Positions 25,909 to 36,600 are shown, numbered from the stretch's first letter. The stretch: 64,000 nt of DNA from Pseudomonadota bacterium (GCA_021826065.1 JAKADY010000007.1:1-64000); one strand, 5' to 3'. The notes: generated by a model from the letters alone, not told the origin. Numbers and translations: made by a program.

Positions 25909-28479
25909 TCAGACCGCCACCCGCATGACGGCCAGCAGGTCCTGCTCCAGTGCCAGCCGCTCGCTCGGCCGCTCAAGGGCGGTGCCCTCCAGAACGAAGG
26001 CGTCCTCCGCCCGCTGCCCCAGTGTGTCGACCTTGGCCGAACGCACACTGACCTGGTAACGGTCCAGCACCCGCGCGATGTCGTAGAGCAGCCCGGGCCG
26101 ATCACCGGCAGTGAGGCTGAGCAGGTGGCCGTGGCCCGACTCCACCGGGCTCAGGTTGAGGCTGGGCTCCAGGGGGAAGGACTTGAGCTGGCGCGGCAGC
26201 CGGGCGGATGGCGCGGCATCGAGGGGGGCGCGTTCGCGGATGCGGGCGGTGAGCTCGTATTCGATGAAGCTCAGCATGTCGCGATAGGGCACGCCGCGGT
26301 TTTCCGGGTCCATGACCAGGAAGCCATCCAAGGCGTAACCGTCGCGGGTGGCGTGCACCTTGGCCTCGAGCACGGATAGGCGGGCGGCGGCGAAAAAGCC
26401 GCAGATGCGGGCGAACAGCCCTGGCTCATCCGGGGCGTAGACCATCACCTCGACGCCCTCGCCAATGGGGGCGAGCCGCGCCCGCACGACGATGTCCTCC
26501 CGCGCCAGCAAGGGCAGCAGCCGCCGCGTCTGCCAGGCGATCTCATCGGCGGACAGGCGCAGAAACCAGATGTCGTCCAGGCGCGACCACAGGGCCGTCT
26601 CGGCCCCGTCGGGGTAGCCGTAGAGCCGCAGCGCCGCGCGCGCCTGCTCTTTCTTTTGCTCGACCGGGTCCAGCGCGGGCCGGCCCTCTTCGAGCACACG
26701 CCGGGCCGCCAGATAGAGCTCGCGCAGCAGCTTTTCCTTCCAGGCATTCCAGATGCCGGGATTGGTGCCGCGAATGTCGGCAACGGTGAGGAGATACAGC
26801 GCGGTCAGCCGCTCTACGCGACCGCAGAGCCGGGCAAAGCGCTCGATCACCGCGGCGTCACTCAAATCCTGCTTCTGCGCGGTGGTGGAGAGGACCAGGT
26901 GATGGCGGACCAGCCAGGTAACGAGATCCACGTCCTCTACGGCGAGGCCCAACAGCCGGCAGAAGCGGCGCGCGTCCACCTCGCCGAGGGTCGAGTGATC
27001 GCCCCCGCGCCCCTTGGCGATGTCGTGGAACAAGGCGGCCAGCAAGAGCAGGTCATGGCGCGGGAAGGCCGCCATGAGCCGGTGCGCGAGCGGCAGCTCG
27101 TGCGCGTATTCCGGCAGGGCCAGGCGACGCAGGTTGCGGATGACCATCAGGATGTGTTCGTCGACCGGGTAGACGTGGTAGAGGTCGTGCTGCATCTGCC
27201 CGGTCACGCGGCCGAAGGCGGGCAGGTAACGGCCCAGGATGCCGAGCCGGTGCATGAGCCGCAGCGCGCGGGTGACCCCCCTGGGTTCGCGCAGCAGCGC
27301 CAGGAACTGGGCCTGGTGCGCGGGCGAGTGGCGGAAGGTGTGGTCGATGTGCTGCCGGGTCCGCCACAGGGCGCGCAGCAGGCGGGGCGACAGGCCGTTG
27401 AGCTCGGGGTGGCGCGCCAGCGCGATGAAGCTGTCGAAGACGGCGGCTGGCTCGCGGGCGAGGTGGTCTTCGTCGGCAACGTCCAGCAGGTCCCCGGTCT
27501 GCAGGAAGCCCGGCGCGTCCGGCAGCGGTTGCCGCACCTCGATGGGACGGATGCGGCAGCGCAGGGCCGAGAGCAGGAACTCGTTGGCCAGCGACAGCTC
27601 GCGCGCGCCCTGGAAGTAACGCTGCATCAGCCGCTCGGATGCCCGGCGCGGGGGTTTGGGCGAGAGGCCCATCTGCGCGGCCAGGGGTTCCTGCAGCTCG
27701 AACAGCAGCCGGTCCTCGCGGCGGCCGGCGTTTAGGTGCAGCCGGATGCGCAGGTCGGCGAGGAAACGGGCGTGTCGGGCGATGCGGTGTGCCTCGGCGA
27801 GGTTGAGCAGTCCCTCACGCACCAGCCCGTTCAGCGTCGTCGGCAGGCCGGCCACCCGGCTGATCCAAAAGACGGTCTGCAGGTCGCGTAGCCCGCCCGG
27901 GTGTTCCTTGATGTCCGGCTCCAGGCGCAGCGCACGGTCTTCGGCCCGGCCGTGTCGGTTCTGCTGCTCGAGCTGCTTGGCCTCGAAAAACGCGAAGGGG
28001 TCGATGCCTTGCCGATAGCGTTCGACGAACCGGCGGTAAAGCCTTTTGTTCCCCGCCAGCAGCCGGGACTCCAGCAGATTGGTCTGGATGGTCACGTCGC
28101 GGGCCGACTCGGCGAGACATTCCGTGACGGTGCGCACACTGTGGCCGACTGGCAGCCCCACGTCCCAGAACAGCCCGATCAGCGGTTCGAAGCGGGCGTG
28201 TTCCGCCTCGGGCAGCGCATCGTCGAGCAGGACCAGGACATCCACGTCGGAATGGGGATAGAGCTCGCCGCGGCCGTAGCCGCCCACTGCCACCAGCGCG
28301 GCAGCCGCGGGCAGGTCCAGAGCATGCCAGACGCGGACCAGCAGCACATCGGCCGCATGGGACAGGCCAGCGAGCAGGCGGTGGGGGCGGGGGTGGGCGA
28401 GATAGTCGCGGATCAGTGCGTCGCGCCTGGCCTGGTAGTCGGCCCGCCAGGCGGCAACACCGGCCGTCTCCGGCTTCAT
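25909..28479 (-). CDS. glnD: Bifunctional uridylyltransferase/uridylyl-removing enzyme (PII regulator)
   Basis: GlnD uridylylates PII when glutamine is low and removes UMP when it is high, setting nitrogen assimilation. The protein has 856 residues. The nucleotidyltransferase motif GGYGRGELYPHSDVDVLVL lies near residue 70 and the HD domain ALFHDIAKGRGGDHS near 486. Two ACT domains for glutamine sensing are at the C-terminus (about 690-770 and 790-856, with DRPGLLYDIARVLD). The start ATG 28479 overlaps the map stop (ATGA). Longer upstream frames overlap map and are rejected. Confidence 0.95.
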   Translation of the reverse strand: MKPETAGVAAWRADYQARRDALIRDYLAHPRPHRLLAGLSHAADVLLVRVWHALDLPAAAALVAVGGYGRGELYPHSDVDVLVLLDDALPEAEHARFEPLIGLFWDVGLPVGHSVRTVTECLAESARDVTIQTNLLESRLLAGNKRLYRRFVERYRQGIDPFAFFEAKQLEQQNRHGRAEDRALRLEPDIKEHPGGLRDLQTVFWISRVAGLPTTLNGLVREGLLNLAEAHRIARHARFLADLRIRLHLNAGRREDRLLFELQEPLAAQMGLSPKPPRRASERLMQRYFQGARELSLANEFLLSALRCRIRPIEVRQPLPDAPGFLQTGDLLDVADEDHLAREPAAVFDSFIALARHPELNGLSPRLLRALWRTRQHIDHTFRHSPAHQAQFLALLREPRGVTRALRLMHRLGILGRYLPAFGRVTGQMQHDLYHVYPVDEHILMVIRNLRRLALPEYAHELPLAHRLMAAFPRHDLLLLAALFHDIAKGRGGDHSTLGEVDARRFCRLLGLAVEDVDLVTWLVRHHLVLSTTAQKQDLSDAAVIERFARLCGRVERLTALYLLTVADIRGTNPGIWNAWKEKLLRELYLAARRVLEEGRPALDPVEQKKEQARAALRLYGYPDGAETALWSRLDDIWFLRLSADEIAWQTRRLLPLLAREDIVVRARLAPIGEGVEVMVYAPDEPGLFARICGFFAAARLSVLEAKVHATRDGYALDGFLVMDPENRGVPYRDMLSFIEYELTARIRERAPLDAAPSARLPRQLKSFPLEPSLNLSPVESGHGHLLSLTAGDRPGLLYDIARVLDRYQVSVRSAKVDTLGQRAEDAFVLEGTALERPSERLALEQDLLAVMRVAV

Positions 28480-29297
28480 GCCACTTGGGCGAGGGCGGTC
28501 TCGACGAAGGCGGGGGGCGGCGGGCTGCCGGACGAGACGGTCAGGACCTCGAAGCCGGTCTCGGTGACCAGCACGGTGTGCTCCCATTGTGCCGAGAGCG
28601 AGTGGTCCTTGGTCACCACCGTCCAGCCGTCGCCCAACACGCGGATGTCGCGCCGGCCAGCGTTGATCATGGGTTCGATGGTGAAGGTCATGCCGGGCTT
28701 GAGTTCGACGCCGCTGCCGGGCTTGCCGTAGTGCAGGACCTGCGGCTCCTCGTGGAACTTGCGGCCGATACCGTGGCCGCAGAACTCGCGCACCACCGAA
28801 AACCCGTGCATCTCGGCATGACGCTGGATGGCATGGCCCACGTCGCCCAGCCGGGCGCCCGGCCGCACCGCCAGGATGCCCTTCCACATGCACTCGTAGG
28901 TGATGTGGATCAGTCGGCTGGCGAGGATGGAGGGGTTGCCGACCACGAACATGCGCGAGGTGTCGCCATGCCAGCCGTCCTTGATGACGGTGACGTCGAT
29001 GTTGACGATGTCGCCGTTCTTGAGCCTCTTGTCGCCGGGAACGCCATGGCAGACCTGGTGGTTGACCGAGGTGCAGATCGACTTGGGATAGGGCTGGTGG
29101 CCGGGCGGCGCGTAGTTGAGCGGCGCCGGCACCGTGCCCTGGACGTTGACCATGTAGTCGTGGCAGAGCCGGTCGAGCTCGCCGGTGCTGACGCCCGGCT
29201 GCACGAAGGGCGCGATGTAGTCCAACACCTCGGCGGCGAGCCGGCCGGCCACGCGCATCTTTTCGATCTCGGCGGGGGATTTGAGGGTGATGGACAT
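28476..29297 (-). CDS. map: Type I methionine aminopeptidase
   Basis: This enzyme removes the initiator methionine from nascent proteins. The protein has 273 residues, the usual length for type Ia. Metal and substrate residues are visible in SVNHQVCHGVP, NIDVTVIKDGWHGDTSRMF, FCGHGIGRKFHEEP, FTIEPMI and WEHTVLVTETG. Here map lies downstream of acyP and overlaps glnD, rather than standing beside rpsB. Confidence 0.96.
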   Translation of the reverse strand: MSITLKSPAEIEKMRVAGRLAAEVLDYIAPFVQPGVSTGELDRLCHDYMVNVQGTVPAPLNYAPPGHQPYPKSICTSVNHQVCHGVPGDKRLKNGDIVNIDVTVIKDGWHGDTSRMFVVGNPSILASRLIHITYECMWKGILAVRPGARLGDVGHAIQRHAEMHGFSVVREFCGHGIGRKFHEEPQVLHYGKPGSGVELKPGMTFTIEPMINAGRRDIRVLGDGWTVVTKDHSLSAQWEHTVLVTETGFEVLTVSSGSPPPPAFVETALAQVA

Positions 29298-29387
29298 GGC
29301 TGGCAGAAGGCTTGACCTTGCAGATTAATGACGCGCCGGACCGCTGTAAAGCAAGCCCTTGGCGCGCTCAGGGTTATGCGCCTGTAC

Positions 29388-29663
29388 TCACTCGGTCGGG
29401 CGCTTTTCGAAATGCGCGTATTCGCCCTCACCCTCGCGTATGGTGATGTCGCTCACCTCCGCCGCCGGCGGCCCCTGCCAGGCCCAGTCGATCAAGGCCT
29501 GGACCGCGGCCGCCTCGCCTTGCAGCATCGCCTCCACCGTGCCGTCGCGGCGGTTGCGCACCCAGCCTGTGACCCCGAGACGTTCGGCCGCCTGGCGCAT
29601 GGACTCGCGGTACCACACGCCCTGAACGCGGCCGCGGATGACGAGGTGGCGGGTGATGGTCAT
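29388..29663 (-). CDS. acyP: Acylphosphatase
   Basis: The enzyme hydrolyses acyl phosphates such as carbamoyl phosphate. It has 91 residues, the standard length. The phosphate-binding loop GRVQGVWYR supplies catalytic Arg19, and Asn37 lies in GWVRN. Its ATG overlaps the metG stop (ATGA), and the 90-bp gap before map holds no clear signal. Confidence 0.95.
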   Translation of the reverse strand: MTITRHLVIRGRVQGVWYRESMRQAAERLGVTGWVRNRRDGTVEAMLQGEAAAVQALIDWAWQGPPAAEVSDITIREGEGEYAHFEKRPTE

Positions 29664-31747
29664 TTGACGCGCATGCCCGGTTCGGCGCCGCTGTCCGGGG
29701 CGAGCAGGAAGGGCCCCCCGCGTTCGTCCGAAGCCGCCAGCACCATGCCCTCGGACAGCCCGAACTTCATCTTGCGCGGCGCCAGGTTGGCCACCATCAC
29801 GGTGAGCCGCCCCACCAGTGACTCGGGCGCGTAGGTGCTCTTGATCCCGGCGAACACCGTGCGTCGCTCACCCCCCAGGTCGAGCGTGAGCCTCAGCAGC
29901 TTGTCCGCCCCGGCCACGTGTTCGGCCGCGACGATGCGTGCCACGCGCAGGTCGATCTTGGCGAAGTCGTCGATGCTGATGACCCCCTCTGCGGGCTGGG
30001 CAGGGGGCAGGGCAGAGGGCTCGGCGGCCTTGGTGACAACCCCATGCTGCTGGTGCTCCCCATGCCGCACCGGCGCCGGCGGCGGCACCAGACTCTCGCG
30101 GTTGTCCGCCAGCATGGCCTCGACCGCCTTGGGGTCCACCCGTGTCATCAGGTGCTGATAAGGCTGGATCAAATGCTCAGTCAGGAGCTGGCCGGCGTCG
30201 GCCCAGGTGAGCGGCGGGATGTTGAGGAAGGCCTCCACCTGGGTGGCCAGCCGCGGTAGCACCGGCTTGAGGTACAGGGTCAGCAGCCTGAAGGTGTTGA
30301 TCGCCACGGTGCAGACCTGGTGCAGCTCGGCCTCGCGATCGGGCTGTTTCGCCATCTCCCAGGGCTTGTGCTGGTCCACGTATTGGTTGGCGAGATCGGC
30401 CAGGGCCATGATCTCGCGCAGGGCCTTGCCGTACTCGCGTGCCTCGTAATGGGCGGCGATGGCCTCGGCCGCGGCCTGTAGGGCGGGCAGGGGGGTGTCA
30501 TGCGCGGGCAGGCTGCCCAGTCGGCCGTCGAAACGCTTGGTGATGAACCCCGCCGCCCGGCTGGCGATGTTGACGAACTTGCCGACCAGATCGCTGTTGA
30601 CGCGGGCGACGAAGTCCTCCAGGTTGAGGTCGATGTCCTCCAGCGTCGGCGTCAACTTGGCCGCGAAGTAATAGCGCAGCCACTCGGGGTTCAAATGGCG
30701 CAGATAGCTCTCGGCGGTAATGAAGGTGCCGCGCGACTTCGACATCTTCTGCCCGTTTACGGTGAGGAAGCCGTGGCAGAAGACGCCCGTGGGGGTGCGT
30801 AGCCCCGCATAGTGCAGCATCGCCGGCCAGAACAGGGCGTGGAAATAGAGGATGTCCTTGCCGATGAAGTGATAGACCTCCGTGCCCTCGGCCGCGGCGC
30901 GCTCGGCGTCCCAATAGGCGTCGAAGTCCAGCCCCTCGCGTGTGGCCAGCGCCTGGAAGCTGCCCAGGTAACCGATGGGGGCATCAAGCCAGACATAGAA
31001 ATATTTGCCCGGCGCGTCGGGGATCTCGAAGCCGAAATAGGGCGCGTCGCGTGAGATGTCCCAGTCGGTGAGCCCGGCGTCCAGCCACTCCCTGAGCTTG
31101 TTGGCCGCCTCCTCCTGCACGCGCGGCGGCCGCGTCCAGTCGCGCAGGAACCCGGCCAGCTGCGGGTCCGACAGCCGGAAGAAGTAGTGGTCCGAGGTCT
31201 TGCGCACCGGCTTCGCCCCTGACACCGCCGAATAGGGCTCGATCAGCTCGGTGGGCTGGTAGGCCGCGCCGCACACCTCGCAGGCGTCGCCATACTGGTC
31301 CTTGGCGTGGCACTTGGGGCACTCGCCCTTGATGAAACGGTCGGGCAGGAACATCTGCTTGACCGGGTCGTAGAACTGCTCGATGGCGCGCACCTCGATC
31401 AGCCCGGCGGCCTTCAGCCGCGCATAGATCGCATGCGCATGGGCGCGCGTCTCCTCGCTGTTGGTGCTGCCGTAGTGGTCGAAGCCGATGAGGAAGCCGT
31501 CGAAGTCGCGCTTGTGCTCGTGCCACACCCGGGCGATCAGCTGCTCGGGGGTGATCCCCTCCTTCTCCGCCCGCAGCATGATGGGGGTGCCGTGCGTGTC
31601 GTCGGCACAGGCATACCAGCACTCATGCCCACGCATCTTCTGAAAGCGCACCCAGATGTCGGTCTGGATGTATTCCACCAGGTGGCCCAGGTGGATGGCG
31701 CCGTTGGCATAGGGTAGGGCGGAGGTGACGAGGATGCGGCGGGACAT
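29660..31747 (-). CDS. metG: Methionyl-tRNA synthetase with C-terminal tRNA-binding domain
   Basis: This class I synthetase charges tRNA-Met. It has 695 residues. The HIGH-type motif is HLGH (about 21-24), the zinc knuckle CPKC-x9-CEVC is near 144-160, and the KMSKS loop QKMSKSRGT is near 336. The C-terminal Trbp111-like domain (about 595-695, [20 protein letters not shown]) supports dimerisation and tRNA binding. A minus-strand TAAAAT at 31780-31775 in the 60-bp divergent gap could be its -10. Confidence 0.97.
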   Translation of the reverse strand: MSRRILVTSALPYANGAIHLGHLVEYIQTDIWVRFQKMRGHECWYACADDTHGTPIMLRAEKEGITPEQLIARVWHEHKRDFDGFLIGFDHYGSTNSEETRAHAHAIYARLKAAGLIEVRAIEQFYDPVKQMFLPDRFIKGECPKCHAKDQYGDACEVCGAAYQPTELIEPYSAVSGAKPVRKTSDHYFFRLSDPQLAGFLRDWTRPPRVQEEAANKLREWLDAGLTDWDISRDAPYFGFEIPDAPGKYFYVWLDAPIGYLGSFQALATREGLDFDAYWDAERAAAEGTEVYHFIGKDILYFHALFWPAMLHYAGLRTPTGVFCHGFLTVNGQKMSKSRGTFITAESYLRHLNPEWLRYYFAAKLTPTLEDIDLNLEDFVARVNSDLVGKFVNIASRAAGFITKRFDGRLGSLPAHDTPLPALQAAAEAIAAHYEAREYGKALREIMALADLANQYVDQHKPWEMAKQPDREAELHQVCTVAINTFRLLTLYLKPVLPRLATQVEAFLNIPPLTWADAGQLLTEHLIQPYQHLMTRVDPKAVEAMLADNRESLVPPPAPVRHGEHQQHGVVTKAAEPSALPPAQPAEGVISIDDFAKIDLRVARIVAAEHVAGADKLLRLTLDLGGERRTVFAGIKSTYAPESLVGRLTVMVANLAPRKMKFGLSEGMVLAASDERGGPFLLAPDSGAEPGMRVK

Positions 31748-31807
31748 GACGTCGAGATACGGGATAATCGCCGTATTTTACCCGGACCGCGCGCCGAGGA
31801 CGCCGAA

Positions 31808-33154
31808 TTGAGCACCAAAGCTGCGAGCACCCTCAACCCTGGCGTGCGCCGCCGTGAGGCCTGGGCCTGGGCGATGTACGACTTCGCCAACTCGGGCTAC
31901 ACCACGGTGGTGATCACCGCCATCTTCAACGCCTACTTCGTCGCCACTGTGGCCGGCAACACCGCCTGGGCGACCCTCGCCTGGTCCAGCGCCTTGGCCG
32001 TCTCCTACGCCCTCATCATCCTGACCGCGCCGGCCATCGGCGCCTATGCCGACCTCAAGGCGGCCAAGAAGCCGCTCCTGGCCGTGACCACCATCGGCTG
32101 CATCGCCGGCACGGCGGCGCTCGCGCTGGTTGGGCCGGGCGACCTGTGGCTGGCCATCGTGCTGATCATCGTCAGCAATTACTTTTTTGGCACCGGCGAG
32201 AATCTGATCGCCGCCTTCCTGCCAGAGCTCGCGCGTGGGCGTGCCCTGGGTCGGCTCTCAGGGCTGGGTTGGGGCCTGGGCTACGTGGGCGGCCTGCTCA
32301 CCCTGGGCGCCTGTCTCGCCTATGTCACCCACGCTCAGACCCTGGGGCAGCCGCCCAGCGCCTTCGTGCCGGTGACCATGCTCATCACCGCCGGCCTCTT
32401 TGCCCTCGCCGCCCTGCCCACCTTCGTCTGGTTGCGCGAGCGCGCCACCCCCCTGCAGAGCCTTGAAACAGGCATCTCCGCCGCCTATGCGCGGGTGCGC
32501 GAGACCCTGCGCCACGCCCGGCGCTACCCTGACCTGTTCCGCTTCCTCGTCTGCATCGTCTTCTACCAGGCGGGGGTGCAGGCGGTGATCGCGCTCGCCG
32601 CCGTCTATGCCCAACAGGCCATGGGCTTCGACACCCGCAGTAGCATCGAACTCATCCTGGTCGTCAACGTCACTGCCGCCCTGGGCGCCGTGGTGTTCGG
32701 CCACTACCAGGACCGGCTGGGGCACCGCCGCGCCATCGCCCTCACGCTCTGGGGCTGGCTCGCCACGGTGGTGCTGGCCTGGTTCGCCACCACTCCGGGC
32801 CTGTTCTGGGTCGCGGCCAACCTCGCCGGCCTGTGCCTTGGCGCCTCGCAGTCGGCCGGGCGCGCCCTGGTCGGATTCCTGAGCCCGGCCACGCATCGGG
32901 CGGAGTTCTTCGGCTTGTGGGGTTTGGCGGTCAAGCTCTCCTCCATCCTGGGCCCCATCACCTATGGGCTCGCCGTTTGGCTCACGGCCGGGGCCCACCG
33001 CCCGGCCATGCTCACCCTGGGCCTGTTCTTCGTCCTGGGCCTCGTCATCCTCTCGAAGGTGGATGTTCGGCGCGGCCGGCGCACCGCCATAAAAAATTCA
33101 CTCGACCGCCTTGCCCGCAACGCGGCGGTGGAATACAATTCGACGCTTACATAG
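31808..33154 (+). CDS. MFS transporter, UMF1/Atg22-like family
   Basis: This integral membrane protein of 448 residues has about 12 hydrophobic segments. It begins with the family signature AWAMYDFANSGYTTVVITAIFNAYF, and has GTGENLIAAFLPELA and LSGLGWGLGYVGGLLTLG in the first half and AHRAEFFGLWGLAVKLSSILGP-like sequence in the second. Substrate is unknown; relatives include vacuolar amino-acid effluxers. The start is TTG 31808, with GATAAT at 31763-31768 as a possible -10. Its TAG stop overlaps the first two bases of tRNA-Val, and the tRNA promoter lies in its last codons. Confidence 0.85.
   Translation: MSTKAASTLNPGVRRREAWAWAMYDFANSGYTTVVITAIFNAYFVATVAGNTAWATLAWSSALAVSYALIILTAPAIGAYADLKAAKKPLLAVTTIGCIAGTAALALVGPGDLWLAIVLIIVSNYFFGTGENLIAAFLPELARGRALGRLSGLGWGLGYVGGLLTLGACLAYVTHAQTLGQPPSAFVPVTMLITAGLFALAALPTFVWLRERATPLQSLETGISAAYARVRETLRHARRYPDLFRFLVCIVFYQAGVQAVIALAAVYAQQAMGFDTRSSIELILVVNVTAALGAVVFGHYQDRLGHRRAIALTLWGWLATVVLAWFATTPGLFWVAANLAGLCLGASQSAGRALVGFLSPATHRAEFFGLWGLAVKLSSILGPITYGLAVWLTAGAHRPAMLTLGLFFVLGLVILSKVDVRRGRRTAIKNSLDRLARNAAVEYNSTLT
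33111..33139 (+). promoter_or_regulatory. Sigma-70-like promoter for tRNA-Val(GAC)
   Basis: TTGCCC (33111-33116), a 17-nt spacer and TACAAT (33134-33139) lie 13 nt before the tRNA 5' end and inside the 3' end of the MFS gene. Confidence 0.6.
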
Positions 33155-33229
33155 GCGCGTAGCTCAGCTGGTTAGAGCATCACCTTGACATGGTGGGGGT
33201 CGTTGGTTCGAGTCCAATCGCGCCTACCA
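33153..33229 (+). tRNA. tRNA-Val (anticodon GAC)
   Basis: The 77-nt sequence folds as a complete cloverleaf. The acceptor AGGCGCG pairs with CGCGCCT, followed by ACCA (CCA encoded). The D arm has GCTC/GAGC, the anticodon stem TCACC/GGTGG encloses TTGACAT, giving GAC, and the T arm has GTTGG-TTCGAGT-CCAAT. It decodes GUC/GUU. Confidence 0.96.
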
Positions 33230-33321
33230 GCTACCACCGGGTACTCTGCGGGATGATCTGGCGAACTTGCACTACTTGTCGTTTGTACGGAGCGGGCTAG
33301 CCGTTTTCTCGCATTCCCAGG

Positions 33322-33350
33322 AAAAAGTGCGGCCCGACCGCACTTTTTTT
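33322..33350 (+). terminator. Rho-independent terminator between tRNA-Val and thrS
   Basis: An 11-bp stem AAAAAGTGCGG/CCGCACTTTTT with a 5-nt loop is followed by a run of T. It ends only 20 nt before the thrS ATG. It can end the tRNA transcript or act as an attenuator for thrS. No Thr-rich leader peptide was found. Confidence 0.85.
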
Positions 33351-33370
33351 ATGCCGGAAGGAAGCCTCGT

Positions 33371-35314
33371 ATGCCTCAGATCACACTGCCCGACGGCTCA
33401 ACAAAAAGCTTCGAAAAGCCGGTCACCGTGGCCGAGGTGGCCGCCAGCATCGGCGCGGGCCTTGCCCGCGCGGCCCTGGCCGGCAAGGTGGACGGCCGGC
33501 TGGTGGACACCTCTTATGTCATCGACCGCGACGCGCAGCTGGCCATCGTCACCGACCGCGACCCGGAGGGCCTGGAACTGATCCGCCACTCCACCGCCCA
33601 CCTGCTCGCCTATGCGGTCAAGGAGCTCTTCCCCGAGGCGCAGGTGACCATCGGCCCGGTGATCGAGGACGGCTTCTACTACGACTTCGCCTACAAGCGG
33701 CCCTTCACGCCCGAGGACCTGGCGGCCATCGAAAAGCGCATGCACGAGCTGGCCAAGCGCGACATCCCCGTCCGGCGCGAGGAGTGGGACCGCGACCAGG
33801 CGGCGCGCTTCTTCGAGTCTATCGGCGAAAAGTACAAGGCCGAGATCATCCGCGACATCCCGCAGGGCGAGACGATCTCGCTCTATCGTGAAGGCGATTT
33901 CGTCGATCTGTGTCGCGGCCCGCACGTGCCCAGCACCGGCAAACTGAAGGTCTTCAAACTGATGAAGGTGGCCGGGGCCTACTGGCGGGGGGACTCGCGT
34001 AACGAGATGCTGCAGCGCATCTATGGCACCGCCTGGACGAGGAAGGAGGACCTGGAGGAATACCTGCACCGCCTGGAGGAGGCCGAGCGGCGCGATCACC
34101 GCAAGCTAGGCAAGCAGCTCAACCTGTTCCACCTGCAGGACGAGGCGCCCGGCATGGTCTTCTGGCATCCGCACGGCTGGATCCTCTGGCAGGAGATCGA
34201 GCAGTACATGCGGCGTCGTTTCCGCGAGTACGGCTACCAGGAGGTGCGCACCCCCACGGTGATGGACCGCAGCCTGTGGGAGCGCTCGGGCCACTGGGAC
34301 AACTACCGCGAGAACATGTTTACCACGGCCTCGGAGAACCGCGACTACGCGGTCAAGCCAATGAACTGTCCGGGCCATGTGCAGATCTTCAACCACGGGC
34401 TGCATTCCTACCGCGACCTGCCGCTCAGGATCGCCGAGTTCGGCTCCTGCCATCGCAACGAGCCCTCGGGGGCGCTGCACGGGCTCATGCGTGTGCGCGC
34501 CTTCACCCAGGACGACGCGCACATCTTCTGCACCGAGGACCAGGTCCAGTCCGAGGTCTCCGCGTTCATCCGCATGCTGCAGGCGGTCTACGCCGACTTC
34601 GGCTTCCACGACGTGCTGGTCAAGCTCTCCACCCGCCCGGAGAAGCGGGTGGGCTCGGACGAATCCTGGGACCGCGCCGAGGCGGCGCTTGCCGCCGCGC
34701 TGGAACAAAACGGCCTGGCCTATGAGCTGCAGCCGGGCGAGGGGGCGTTCTATGGGCCCAAGATCGAGTTCACTTTGAAGGACTCGCTGGGGCGGCTGTG
34801 GCAGGTGGGCACCATCCAGCTCGACTTCAACCTGCCGGTGCGCCTGGGCGCCGAGTACGTGGCCGAGGACAACACCCGCAAGCCGCCGGTCATGCTGCAC
34901 CGCGCCATCCTGGGCTCCATGGAGCGCTTCATCGGCATCCTGATCGAGCACTATGCCGGTAACTTCCCGCTCTGGCTCGCGCCGGTGCAGGTGGTGGTGA
35001 TGAGCATCACCGACGCCCAGGCGAGCTATGCCCAGGAGGTGGCGCAAACCCTGAAAAAACAAGGCTTCCGCGTCGAGGCGGACTTGAGGAACGAAAAGAT
35101 AACCTATAAAATCCGCGAGCATTCCATGCAACGGGTCCCTTATCAGCTCATCGTCGGCGAGAAGGAAAAGGCCCAGGGCAAGGTGGCAGTGAGGGTCCGC
35201 GGCGGCGAGGACCTGGGCCAGATGGGCCTGGAGGCGTTCATCGACCGCCTGCGCGAGGAGATCACACGAGGAGCCGGCGGCGTGTCGGCTCTCGTTGTTT
35301 GGAAAGGGGCTTAA
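33371..35314 (+). CDS. thrS: Threonyl-tRNA synthetase
   Basis: This class II synthetase charges tRNA-Thr. It has 647 residues. It starts with a TGS domain (1-62), followed by the editing domain ([19 protein letters not shown] near 74, [10 protein letters not shown] near 182), the catalytic core with zinc ligands ([31 protein letters not shown]) and the anticodon-binding domain (about 535-640). A GGAAGGA ribosome site follows the terminator. It heads the thrS-infC-rpmI-rplT-pheS-pheT-ihfA-merR cluster. Confidence 0.97.
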   Translation: MPQITLPDGSTKSFEKPVTVAEVAASIGAGLARAALAGKVDGRLVDTSYVIDRDAQLAIVTDRDPEGLELIRHSTAHLLAYAVKELFPEAQVTIGPVIEDGFYYDFAYKRPFTPEDLAAIEKRMHELAKRDIPVRREEWDRDQAARFFESIGEKYKAEIIRDIPQGETISLYREGDFVDLCRGPHVPSTGKLKVFKLMKVAGAYWRGDSRNEMLQRIYGTAWTRKEDLEEYLHRLEEAERRDHRKLGKQLNLFHLQDEAPGMVFWHPHGWILWQEIEQYMRRRFREYGYQEVRTPTVMDRSLWERSGHWDNYRENMFTTASENRDYAVKPMNCPGHVQIFNHGLHSYRDLPLRIAEFGSCHRNEPSGALHGLMRVRAFTQDDAHIFCTEDQVQSEVSAFIRMLQAVYADFGFHDVLVKLSTRPEKRVGSDESWDRAEAALAAALEQNGLAYELQPGEGAFYGPKIEFTLKDSLGRLWQVGTIQLDFNLPVRLGAEYVAEDNTRKPPVMLHRAILGSMERFIGILIEHYAGNFPLWLAPVQVVVMSITDAQASYAQEVAQTLKKQGFRVEADLRNEKITYKIREHSMQRVPYQLIVGEKEKAQGKVAVRVRGGEDLGQMGLEAFIDRLREEITRGAGGVSALVVWKGA

Positions 35315-35316
35315 GC

Positions 35317-35838
35317 ATCGCACTGGACAAGGAGTTGCGGATCAACGGCGAGATCGACGCGCCGCAGGTCCGGTTGATTGGGGAAGACGGCACCCAGCTG
35401 GGTATCGTCAGCTTGAGAGAGGCCTTGCTCAAGGCCGAAGACGCGGATCTGGACCTGGTGGAGATCGCTCCCCAGGCGCAGCCGCCGGTCTGCAAGATCA
35501 TGGACTATGGCAAGTACAAGTACCATGAGCAGAAAAAGCAGCACGAGGCGCGGCTCAAGCAGAAACAGATCCAGGTCAAGGAGATCAAGTTCCGGCCCCG
35601 CACCGACGAGGCCGACTACCAGGTCAAGCTGAGGAATCTGATCCGCTTCCTGAGCGAGGGCGACAAGGCAAAGGTGACGTTACGCTTTCGCGGCCGGGAG
35701 ATGGCCCACCAGGAATTCGGCTTGCAGCTGCTGCAACGCGTCGAGGCGGATCTGGCCGAATACGGGACGGTTGAGCAGCACCCCAAGCTGGAGGGGCGGC
35801 AGATGGTGATGGTCCTGGCCCCGAAAAAGAAGAAGTAG
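35317..35838 (+). CDS. infC: Translation initiation factor IF-3, rare ATC start
   Basis: IF-3 binds the 30S subunit and checks start-codon pairing. The conserved N-terminus [13 protein letters not shown] begins at ATC 35317, 7 nt after AAAGGGG (35303-35309), an ideal Shine-Dalgarno. infC commonly uses non-AUG starts (AUU, AUC), which IF-3 itself discriminates against, giving autoregulation. A TTG at 35299 would add six unconserved residues and lie within the thrS end. The product from ATC has 173 residues and ends [11 protein letters not shown]. The 150-bp gap after it holds no further gene and may contain the L20/L35 leader. Confidence 0.93.
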   Translation: MALDKELRINGEIDAPQVRLIGEDGTQLGIVSLREALLKAEDADLDLVEIAPQAQPPVCKIMDYGKYKYHEQKKQHEARLKQKQIQVKEIKFRPRTDEADYQVKLRNLIRFLSEGDKAKVTLRFRGREMAHQEFGLQLLQRVEADLAEYGTVEQHPKLEGRQMVMVLAPKKKK

Positions 35839-35988
35839 GCGCGACGAGCGTCTCGACACGCCTGTTGAGGCAGAGGCTACACGAGGCACGGCGCGGTCCT
35901 CCGAATCCGCGCCACAAACAAGTGCTGCAGGGTCGTTGAAGCATCCCGGCGTTCGGGGTCACCCGGCGGCATCGAATAGGAGCAAACC

Positions 35989-36186
35989 ATGCCCAAGATG
36001 AAGACCAAGAGCGGGGCGGCGAAACGCTTCCGCGTCCGTGGCAGCGGCAGCGTCAAGCGCACGCACGCCTATCTGCGCCACATCCTCACCAAGAAGAGCA
36101 CCAAGCGCAAACGCAATCTGCGCGGCATGACCGCCGTGCACGAGCGCGACCTGGGCCACATTCGGGCCATGATGCCTTACGCCTGA
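35989..36186 (+). CDS. rpmI: 50S ribosomal protein L35
   Basis: This 65-residue basic protein begins [20 protein letters not shown] and contains [11 protein letters not shown], both typical of L35. AGGAG precedes the ATG. It lies between infC and rplT, the conserved order. Confidence 0.97.
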   Translation: MPKMKTKSGAAKRFRVRGSGSVKRTHAYLRHILTKKSTKRKRNLRGMTAVHERDLGHIRAMMPYA

Positions 36187-36197
36187 GGAGGAAGACC

Positions 36198-36563
36198 ATG
36201 CCACGCGTCAAACGAGGGACCATCGCCCGCGCCAGCCACAAGAAGGTGATCGCCGCCGCCAAGGGCTATCGCGGCCGCCGCAACAACGTCTTCCGCGTCG
36301 CCAACGAGGCGGTGATGAAGGCGGGGCAGTACGCCTACCGTGACCGCCGTCAGCGCAAGCGCCAGTTCCGGGCGCTGTGGATCGCCCGTATCAATGCGGC
36401 AGTGCGCGACCTCGGTCTGGACATGAACTACAGCCAGTTCATGAACGGGCTGAAGAAGGCTGCCATCGACATCGACCGCAAGGTGCTGGCCGATATGGCG
36501 GTGTTCGATCCGGCCGCCTTCGCCAAGGTGGCGCAGCAGGCCAAGGCCAGCCTGGCGGTCTGA
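36198..36563 (+). CDS. rplT: 50S ribosomal protein L20
   Basis: The 121-residue protein binds 23S rRNA early in assembly and in other bacteria represses its own operon. It contains [40 protein letters not shown] and the C-terminal L20 globular part. It is 11 nt downstream of rpmI with AGGAGGAAG as ribosome site. Confidence 0.97.
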   Translation: MPRVKRGTIARASHKKVIAAAKGYRGRRNNVFRVANEAVMKAGQYAYRDRRQRKRQFRALWIARINAAVRDLGLDMNYSQFMNGLKKAAIDIDRKVLADMAVFDPAAFAKVAQQAKASLAV

Positions 36564-36600
36564 ACCCGGTCGAAGCGACCGCGAGCAGTCCTGTATTACA

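Noticed and set aside
33267-33300. Possible thrS leader peptide ([10 protein letters not shown])
   Set aside because: It has no Thr run and no good ribosome site, so attenuation by a threonine leader is not supported.
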